Assembly: GCA_031178565.1 (NCBI GenBank)
Contig: JAPSIU010000207.1
Span: 1-5,482, forward strand
DNA from: Leucobacter sp.
GTDB lineage: Bacteria; Actinomycetota; Actinomycetes; Actinomycetales; Microbacteriaceae
Direction of reading: 5' to 3'
DNA length: 5,482 nucleotides
Shown piece after piece: positions 1 through 4,364 of the stretch (positions are counted from its first letter, which is position 1; each line of letters opens with the position of its first letter). Both the position numbers and the translations under genes were made by a program. The notes below the pieces were generated by a model. The model saw only the letters and a program-made list of their open reading frames with translations, was not told where the DNA came from and did no database searches.

Positions 1-231
1 CTCTGCCCGCGCGTTCCGGAGGACTTCCGCATGGCTGTGTACCTCGCGGACGTCGAGGGCTTCAGCTATCAGGAGATCGCCGACATCGCGGAGGTCCCCA
101 TCGGCACGGTGATGAGCCGCCTGCACCGCGGGCGCGCCCGGCTTCGGAAGGCTCTCGGGGAATACGCGCGGGAGCAGGGCGTTGGACTGAGTGCGGAATC
201 GAAATCAAGAGTGAAGGGAGACGCGCGTTGA
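1..231 (+). CDS. sigR: ECF sigma factor, SigR/SigH type, C-terminal part (5' end outside window)
   Basis: Only the last 76 codons are present; the reading frame is open to the left edge, so the ATG at 31 is an internal Met, not the start. The product would direct RNA polymerase to stress promoters. What is seen is region 4: PEDFRMAVYLADVEGFSY, then the helix-turn-helix EIADIAEVPIGTVMSRLHRGR, then a basic C-terminal tail. This wording is the hallmark of the actinobacterial SigR/SigH group, which responds to thiol oxidation and heat. The stop TGA (229-231) overlaps the TTG start of the anti-sigma gene, so the two are translationally coupled and probably made in fixed ratio. The residues just before PEDFR (LCPRV) look less typical of the family, but too little is visible to judge. 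Regions 2 and 3 cannot be examined. Confidence 0.93.
   Translation, partial: LCPRVPEDFRMAVYLADVEGFSYQEIADIAEVPIGTVMSRLHRGRARLRKALGEYAREQGVGLSAESKSRVKGDAR
214..220 (+). promoter_or_regulatory. Ribosome binding site of the anti-sigma gene
   Basis: AAGGGAG lies inside the last codons of the sigma gene, 7 nt before the TTG at 228. No ATG or GTG in the same frame lies at a usable distance from it, so this site decides for the TTG start. Confidence 0.75.
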
Positions 232-464
232 GCGACTGCGAGAAGGCGAAGGCCAATCTGTACGAGCTGCTTCGCGGCGAGCTCTGCGCCGAGGAGTCGG
301 CACCGATCCGCGAGCACCTCGCGAGCTGTCCGGCCTGTCAGGACGAGGAGAGCGTCTGCATGCGCCTCACCGAGGTCGTCCGACGCGCGTGCGACGAGGA
401 GCGCGCGAACTGCGCGCCGGTCGACCTGCGCGACGCGATCCTGCGGGGACTGCGAGCCGTGTAG
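228..464 (+). CDS. rsrA: RsrA-type zinc-binding redox anti-sigma factor
   Basis: Small (78 aa) cytoplasmic protein expected to bind and silence the SigR-like factor encoded just upstream, and to let go when its thiols are oxidised. It carries the zinc-anti-sigma (ZAS) signature H30-x3-C34-x2-C37 and a further Cys at position 4 in the context DCEKAKANLYELL. The spacing from C4 to H30, C34 and C37 (+26, +30, +33) equals that of C11, H37, C41 and C44 in Streptomyces RsrA as I recall it. Seven cysteines are present in all (4, 20, 34, 37, 44, 55, 62). The start is TTG, sharing TTGA with the sigma stop and preceded by AAGGGAG; the next Met is residue 45, beyond the zinc motif. The protein is somewhat shorter than Streptomyces RsrA, lacking the extended C-terminal tail. 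The gene converges with the phosphatase gene, 20 bp away. Confidence 0.9.
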   Translation: MSDCEKAKANLYELLRGELCAEESAPIREHLASCPACQDEESVCMRLTEVVRRACDEERANCAPVDLRDAILRGLRAV

Positions 465-467
465 CAT

Positions 468-496
468 CTCGTCGAGCAGCGGGGCTACTCGACGAG
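468..496. terminator. Possible shared hairpin between convergent genes
   Basis: The 9-bp arm CTCGTCGAG (468-476) is exactly complementary to CTCGACGAG (488-496), with an 11-nt loop between. It starts 3 bp after the rsrA stop, and its loop and right arm cover the stop and last codons of the phosphatase gene. It could act as a two-way terminator. There is no U-run on either strand, so it is not a classical intrinsic terminator. Each arm is itself almost palindromic, which weakens the case. Confidence 0.35.
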
Positions 497-1207
497 CATC
501 GCGTGAAGCCGTTCGATGGCGTCCCCCGGCAGCCCGTTCTCGACGAGGTAGTCGCGGATCGAGCCGTGCCGGCGTTCCACGAGGGCGAGCGCTCGGTCGA
601 TCGCGGCCACGGGCGTGCCGCCGACGAGCTGCTCGACCTCCGGCGTGATCTCCAGCCCGTACGAGCGGAGCAGCTCCAGCTGGGTCTCGTACCACTCGCC
701 GCGCAGATATCGCTCGGACTCGGCGTAGTCGTCCATCACCTCCTCCCGGTCGACACCGACGGCCAGCAGCGCGAGGGCCGCGACGGCGCCCGTGCGATCC
801 TTGCCCGCCGTGCAGTGGAACAGGGTGACGCCCGCCCCTGGCTCCGCCAGCATCGCGACCGCCGCGGCGAGCGTGTCGCCGTGATCCAGGTAGATCAGCT
901 CGGTCAGTGCGAAGACGTCGAGCCTCCGCGTCACGTGCGCGGCCGCATCGGGGAAGATGGGGTGGGCGACGAGCCTCGAGGTCTCCGGCAGCGCGTCGGG
1001 CAGGCGACCGCGCTCGAGGTCGTCCCGGAGATCGATCACGCGTACGACGCCGAGCTCGGTCAGCTGCTCGCGCCCGCGGTCGCCGAGGCGCGAGAGCGCG
1101 TCTGAGCGGAAGAGGGCGCCATCGCGCGTGCGGCCGCCGTCCGCACGGAAACCGCCGAGATCCCGGAGGTTGTAGGTGCCCTCGACGGACAGCAGGCGGG
1201 TGGTCAC
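485..1207 (-). CDS. Tyrosine-protein phosphatase of the MPtpB-like family (Y_phosphatase3)
   Basis: A 240-aa protein expected to remove phosphate from phosphotyrosine, or possibly from phosphoserine/threonine or phosphoinositides, through a cysteinyl-phosphate intermediate. The P-loop HCTAGKDRTG is at residues 131-140, with nucleophile C132 and R138 (C-x5-R). The N-terminal NLRDLGG (13-19) and LFRSD (32-36), and VIDLRDDLE (57-65), are the other family marks; Mycobacterium tuberculosis PtpB has a near-identical P-loop. No signal peptide or membrane segment is seen. The reading frame stays open to 1486, but the extra part only mirrors the hydrolase gene. GTG at 1207 is chosen because it forms a GTGA overlap with the hydrolase stop and places the conserved NLRDLGG about 13 residues in. 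The Shine-Dalgarno is weak (GGGAT), which fits translation by coupling. This is the last gene of the operon; its substrate is unknown. Confidence 0.9.
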   Translation of the reverse strand: MTTRLLSVEGTYNLRDLGGFRADGGRTRDGALFRSDALSRLGDRGREQLTELGVVRVIDLRDDLERGRLPDALPETSRLVAHPIFPDAAAHVTRRLDVFALTELIYLDHGDTLAAAVAMLAEPGAGVTLFHCTAGKDRTGAVAALALLAVGVDREEVMDDYAESERYLRGEWYETQLELLRSYGLEITPEVEQLVGGTPVAAIDRALALVERRHGSIRDYLVENGLPGDAIERLHAMLVE

Positions 1208-2136
1208 GCCGGCATCCCGGTGGAGCGCTGCCGCACCGCGGCGGCGAGCTCCGCCGGAACCGCCTCGTGCAGATTGTGCGGCCCCGCGAGGGCGACGACC
1301 TCGCTGTCCGGCAGCTGAGCGCTCCACTCGGCCGCGAGATCCTCGCCCACGACACCCGACTCGGCGCGGATCAGAGTGACCGGGATCTCGAGCGACTGCA
1401 GCGAGGCCCAGAGCGGCGCGTACGGCTGAGGGTCGTCCGAATCCCCGGCCGGGAGCGCATCGAGGTGCGCGAGGTGATGGATCCACTCCAGGCGGCCGTC
1501 GGGACGGCGGCGGGTGTTGAGCGCGACGCCGCGGGTCAGGGCCGCGCGATCGCTGCCGATCCCGAACCGGATGGCGCGATCCACGATCTCGTCGAGATCG
1601 CCGTAGTCCCGCTGCCCCGTGACGAACTCCGCGACCGAGGCCGTGCCGCCTCCGGGCGTGACGCCGGGGGTGATGTCGACGACGATGAGGGACCGCACGA
1701 GCTCGGGCCGGGCGGCGGCGACCAGGCAGGCGGTGAGCCCGCCGAGCGAGTGGCCGAGCAGGGAGACGGGCCGCGGAGCGAGCTGCTCGAGGGCCGAGAC
1801 CACGTCGTCTGCGAGGTGGTCGGGTCGGTAGTCGGCGTCGGCGCGCCAGTCGCTGCGACCGTGGCCGGGCAGGTCGAGCGCGAGGGCCGGCACGTCGAGC
1901 GCGAGCAGCATCGGATCGAAGCTGTGCGCGTTCAGACCCGCACCGTGCAGCGCGACGAGCCGGGGAGCCTCTCCGGGCCGGAACGCGAGCCCGCTCACGC
2001 GCCGCCCCTCTCCGGCCGCGGCCCGCACGCGCTCGACTTCGGGAAGCGGCCCGGTCCGCCCGACGCGCGCGGCATCGCTCTCGAGGAACCGGAACTCGTC
2101 CTCCTGCGCTGCGACCGCGTCGTTCACCATGCGCAT
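1204..2136 (-). CDS. Alpha/beta-fold hydrolase
   Basis: A 310-aa hydrolase of the alpha/beta fold; substrate unknown. From the ATG at 2136: LHGAG (63-67) forms the oxyanion-hole HG motif, DLPGHGRSDW (88-97) is a typical loop, and GHSLGG (128-133) is the nucleophile elbow with S130. The catalytic His is probably H287 or H290 in GPHNLHE; the acid is likely in the segment ESGVVGED (259-266), but I cannot tell which residue. A cap region lies between about 160 and 245. No signal peptide is seen. The frame is open to 2166, but that would run into the upstream gene. ATG codons at 2136 and 2130 both come directly after the upstream stop (2141-2143) and neither has a Shine-Dalgarno; TAGACT 7 nt before 2130 could make 2130 the start of a leaderless message. 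The stop overlaps the phosphatase GTG. Confidence 0.9.
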   Translation of the reverse strand: MRMVNDAVAAQEDEFRFLESDAARVGRTGPLPEVERVRAAAGEGRRVSGLAFRPGEAPRLVALHGAGLNAHSFDPMLLALDVPALALDLPGHGRSDWRADADYRPDHLADDVVSALEQLAPRPVSLLGHSLGGLTACLVAAARPELVRSLIVVDITPGVTPGGGTASVAEFVTGQRDYGDLDEIVDRAIRFGIGSDRAALTRGVALNTRRRPDGRLEWIHHLAHLDALPAGDSDDPQPYAPLWASLQSLEIPVTLIRAESGVVGEDLAAEWSAQLPDSEVVALAGPHNLHEAVPAELAAAVRQRSTGMPA

Positions 2137-2137
2137 C

Positions 2138-2143
2138 AGTCTA
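2138..2143 (-). promoter_or_regulatory. Possible internal leaderless -10 box (TAGACT) for the hydrolase gene
   Basis: TAGACT on the minus strand contains the stop codon of the HExxH gene and ends 7 nt before the ATG at 2130, the distance expected for leaderless start in actinobacteria. No Shine-Dalgarno is present before either ATG, which agrees. No good -35 box is seen about 17 bp upstream (ATGGCG), so this remains tentative. Confidence 0.3.
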
Positions 2144-2539
2144 GAGCCGCTGCAGGTACCCGCCATCGCGCAGACCGGCCTCGATCTCGAAGCGGTTGCG
2201 CAGCGGATCCCGGCCGGCGAGGAGATACAGGACCGGCAGGGCGAGGCCGTAGCGCCGCCACTGCTCCCGGTGCACGAGTTCGTGCCGCAGGACCCGCGGG
2301 CTCACGTTGCGGGAGGTGAGATAGCAGGATCCGACGCAGCTTCCGCCGCGTCCGAACGCCCACGTCGGCATGCCGCGGAAGATCCAGAGCCCCTCGTGGC
2401 GCTCCACCGGTCCCGTGCTCCAGATGGAGCCCCAGACGAAACCGACGACGGTCGCGTACCAGTAGCCGAGGCGCGCGAGCGGCCACGGGCGGGCACGGCC
2501 GGCCGCGGTCTCGCCGTCGCGGACCGCCCCACCGCTCAC
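2141..2539 (-). CDS. Small HExxH-motif protein (putative minimal metalloprotease; relatives often labelled Fe-S oxidoreductase)
   Basis: A 132-aa protein of a small actinobacterial family that I recall being named 'Fe-S oxidoreductase' in databases. The sequence does not support that name: it has only two cysteines (GSCVGSC, C68 and C72). Instead it shows HELVH at residues 86-90, the zinc-binding and catalytic motif of many metalloproteases, followed by RNRFEIEAGL (114-123), where E118 or E120 could be the third metal ligand. A moderately hydrophobic stretch around LGYWYATVVGFVWGSIW (24-40) could touch the membrane. Activity is inferred, not shown. The GTG at 2539 is chosen because it forms a GTGA overlap with the arginase-like stop; its Shine-Dalgarno is weak, so translation is probably coupled. 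It is the second gene of the operon, and its stop is 4 bp before the hydrolase ATG. Confidence 0.85.
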   Translation of the reverse strand: MSGGAVRDGETAAGRARPWPLARLGYWYATVVGFVWGSIWSTGPVERHEGLWIFRGMPTWAFGRGGSCVGSCYLTSRNVSPRVLRHELVHREQWRRYGLALPVLYLLAGRDPLRNRFEIEAGLRDGGYLQRL

Positions 2540-3402
2540 GCAGCCGGTCCCGAGGTCAGCGCCGAGAGGATCCGGAGGACCGTCGGCAGATCCTCCGCGG
2601 CCACCGCGGCGTCCGCCGGTGCGAACTCGCAGATGGAGGCGCCGGCGAGCGGGAGGGCGGCCACGGCCGCACGGATCGCGGCGGTGAGCTGCACGACGCT
2701 CAGCCCGAAGGGCACGGGGGCGTGCACGGCCGCGAACTCCGAAGGATCGAGCACGTCGACGTCGACGTGGACGTACAGGTGGGTCGCGCCGAGCGTCCCG
2801 AGGCGCTCGGCCACGCGGACCGCGAACGCCTCGGGGTCCCCCGGGTCGCCCGCGCCGATGACCGGCACGCCGTGGCGCTGCAGCTCCTCGTGCTCCTCGG
2901 GGTCGATCTCGCGAGTGCCGACGAGGGTCAGCAGCGAGGGCTCGATCGGGTGCGCCGAGGCGAGATCGTCGGAACCGTCGCCGAGGGCGTGACGCAGAGT
3001 CATGCCCGAGGCCGCACCCGAGGGCGAGGTGCTGGGATGCTGCAGGTCGGCGTGCGCATCGAACCACAGCACCGCGAGCGACTCGGCTCCGTGATGCCGC
3101 ACGGCCGACTCCAGCCCGGCGAGAGAGGTGGCGCAGTCCCCGCCGACGATGATCGGCGCCGCTTCGTCCGACCGCGTGTCCGCGAGCGTATCGGCCGCGG
3201 CCCGGCGCGCTCGCAGGAGGCTGCTCAGTCGCGCGACGGGCGTGCCCATCGCGTCGCCCGCCTCGAGCGGCACCTCCACCTCGCGGCGCGCGGTCGCGGG
3301 CAGGTCCTCTCGGAGCAGCTCGGCGCCCTCCGCGAGCTGCATGGCGCGCGAGGACGAGGACCCCTGCCACTCCGGCATCACCAGATAGACGGGTTTCGGC
3401 AC
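2536..3402 (-). CDS. Arginase/agmatinase-superfamily ureohydrolase
   Basis: A 288-aa protein of the ureohydrolase fold, whose members use a two-manganese centre to split urea or a related group from arginine, agmatine or formiminoglutamate. Motifs in order: GGDCA (87-91), WFDAHADLQHP (113-123, ligands D115, H117, D119), HVDVDVLDPS (212-221, ligands D214 and D216) and CEFAP (258-262). Classical enzymes have GGDHS at the first motif, where the His binds a metal; here it is Cys (C90). The substrate therefore cannot be inferred and may not be arginine. Length is normal for the family. The start is GTG at 3402, with GGGAGG 5 nt upstream and the coding similarity (PKPVYLVMPEWQG) beginning at once. 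It is the first gene of the operon, and its TGA overlaps the next GTG. Confidence 0.9.
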   Translation of the reverse strand: MPKPVYLVMPEWQGSSSSRAMQLAEGAELLREDLPATARREVEVPLEAGDAMGTPVARLSSLLRARRAAADTLADTRSDEAAPIIVGGDCATSLAGLESAVRHHGAESLAVLWFDAHADLQHPSTSPSGAASGMTLRHALGDGSDDLASAHPIEPSLLTLVGTREIDPEEHEELQRHGVPVIGAGDPGDPEAFAVRVAERLGTLGATHLYVHVDVDVLDPSEFAAVHAPVPFGLSVVQLTAAIRAAVAALPLAGASICEFAPADAAVAAEDLPTVLRILSALTSGPAA

Positions 3403-3407
3403 TGGAA

Positions 3408-3413
3408 CCTCCC
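3408..3413 (-). promoter_or_regulatory. Ribosome binding site of the arginase-superfamily gene
   Basis: GGGAGG on the minus strand, 5 nt before the GTG at 3402. It is the strongest Shine-Dalgarno on the minus strand of the window and fixes this start. Confidence 0.8.
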
Positions 3414-3432
3414 TGGGGTAGGCGACTCCTCC

Positions 3433-3438
3433 AGGATA
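3433..3438 (-). promoter_or_regulatory. Likely -10 box (TATCCT) of the four-gene operon
   Basis: TATCCT on the minus strand fits the actinobacterial TANNNT -10 and would give a leader of about 25 nt carrying GGGAGG. No good -35 is seen 17-18 bp upstream. The rest of the 97-bp gap (3403-3499) holds no convincing terminator for DUF3097, so read-through from that gene into the operon remains possible. Confidence 0.45.
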
Positions 3439-3499
3439 CGCCCGTCTTCCTCCTCAGCCGCCACCGAGCGCTCGCCGGGCCGCGGAACAGGACTCCCGC

Positions 3500-4336
3500 T
3501 CACCCCACGGTGACGAAGTCGATGAGGTGCTCCACGCGGCCCACGAGTTCCGGTTCGAGATCGCGGAAATCCCGAACCCGCCCGCGGATCCGCTTCCACG
3601 CCTCGGCGATGTCGGCCGGCTCCTCCGCGGGCCAGCCGAGCGCGCGGCCGATCCCGGTCTTCCACTCGATGCTGCGCGGGATCGTCGGCCACTCCCGGAG
3701 ACCGACCCGCTCCGGCTTCACGGCCTGCCAGATATCGACGAACGGGTGGCCGACGATGAGGACGTTCGCGCCGTGCGGCCCGCGGGAGATGGCCTCGGCG
3801 ATCCTCGTCTCCTTGCTGCCCGTCACGAGGTGGTCGAGGAGCACGCCCGCCCGCCGCTGCGGGCCCGGTCCGAACTCGGCGAGCACCTGCTGCAGGTTGT
3901 CGGCGCCCTGCAGCAGCTCGACGACCACCCCCTCGACGCGCAGGTCGTCGCCCCACACCTGCTCCACGAGCTCGGCATCGTGCTTGCCCTCGACGAAGAT
4001 CCGGCTCGGCATGGCGACCCTGGCCCGCTGCTGTTCGACGGCGAACGAGCCCGAGGCCGTGCGCTGCCGACCCGCCCGCTTGCGGGCGGGCATCACGAGC
4101 GACACCGGACGGCCGTCGATGAGGAAGCCGTCGTTCATCGGGAAGGCCCGCACCTTGCCGCGGAAATCCTCGAGCTGCACGAGTCCGTCGCGTGCGCCGA
4201 CCACTGCGCCGCACCACTCGGACTCCGTGTGCTCCACCACGAGGCCCTTCGCGAGGGGCACCTCGCGCCGCTCCACGGGACCGCGACGGGGCTTCATGGC
4301 CGCCACCGGATCCAGGTCGTAACGCTCGTCGAACAC
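3500..4336 (-). CDS. DUF3097 family protein, possibly Toprim-like
   Basis: A 278-aa protein of the DUF3097 family, widely conserved in actinobacteria and of unknown function. The N-terminal part contains GLVVE (31-35), CGAVVG (42-47) and FLIDGRPVSLV (71-81), likely a small beta domain. The second part has IFVEGKHDAELVEQVWGDDL (113-132), then VLLDHLVTGSKE (165-176) and VGHPFVDIWQAVKP (195-208). The EGKxD motif with a later acidic motif resembles the Toprim fold of RNase M5 and primases, with E116 and D168 as possible metal ligands. However, the usual DxD is D-H-L here, so a nucleic-acid role is only inferred. No signal peptide or membrane segment is seen. The start is GTG at 4336: it lacks a Shine-Dalgarno, but TAGGCT lies 6 nt upstream, consistent with a leaderless message. 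A later ATG (M14, at 4297) is less likely. Confidence 0.9.
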   Translation of the reverse strand: MFDERYDLDPVAAMKPRRGPVERREVPLAKGLVVEHTESEWCGAVVGARDGLVQLEDFRGKVRAFPMNDGFLIDGRPVSLVMPARKRAGRQRTASGSFAVEQQRARVAMPSRIFVEGKHDAELVEQVWGDDLRVEGVVVELLQGADNLQQVLAEFGPGPQRRAGVLLDHLVTGSKETRIAEAISRGPHGANVLIVGHPFVDIWQAVKPERVGLREWPTIPRSIEWKTGIGRALGWPAEEPADIAEAWKRIRGRVRDFRDLEPELVGRVEHLIDFVTVG

Positions 4337-4342
4337 GCAACG

Positions 4343-4358
4343 AGCCTAGCGCTAGGCT
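4343..4358. promoter_or_regulatory. Divergent back-to-back leaderless promoter (16-bp palindrome of two TAGGCT -10 boxes)
   Basis: The sequence AGCCTAGCGCTAGGCT is a perfect palindrome. Its right half, TAGGCT (4353-4358), ends 6 nt before the GTG at 4365 of the exporter. Its left half read on the minus strand, TAGGCT (4348-4343), ends 6 nt before the GTG at 4336 of DUF3097. TANNNT 6-7 nt before a start codon is the usual mark of leaderless transcription in actinobacteria. Candidate -35 regions (around 4329-4335 for the exporter, 4366-4372 for DUF3097) are weak and lie in the opposite gene's first codons. A repressor operator is the alternative reading of the palindrome. Confidence 0.65.
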
Positions 4359-4364
4359 GGGGCG

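Noticed and set aside
195..229. GGAAT followed by GTT, as a possible SigR-type autoregulated promoter
   Set aside because: The spacing is about 27 nt, not the roughly 18 nt such promoters need, and the site is inside the sigma gene.
69..1355. A 428-codon open frame on the minus strand
   Set aside because: It runs opposite sigR and rsrA and across the phosphatase out of frame, and shows no family signature.
485..1486. A 333-aa version of the phosphatase
   Set aside because: The first 93 residues are an out-of-frame reading of the hydrolase gene. Homology begins right after the GTG at 1207.
907..2319. A 470-codon open frame on the plus strand
   Set aside because: It lies opposite the phosphatase, hydrolase and HExxH genes, is an Arg/Gly/Ala-rich composition typical of antisense frames in GC-rich DNA, and matches no family I recognise.
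2141..3370. A 409-codon minus-strand reading that would fuse the HExxH protein to a long N-terminal part
   Set aside because: The upstream part is an Arg-rich out-of-frame reading of the arginase-like gene. The GTG at 2539 with its GTGA overlap is the natural start.
3465..3474. The palindrome CGAGCGCTCG as a terminator for DUF3097
   Set aside because: It has no room for a loop and no U-run follows; short GC palindromes are common by chance in DNA of this composition.
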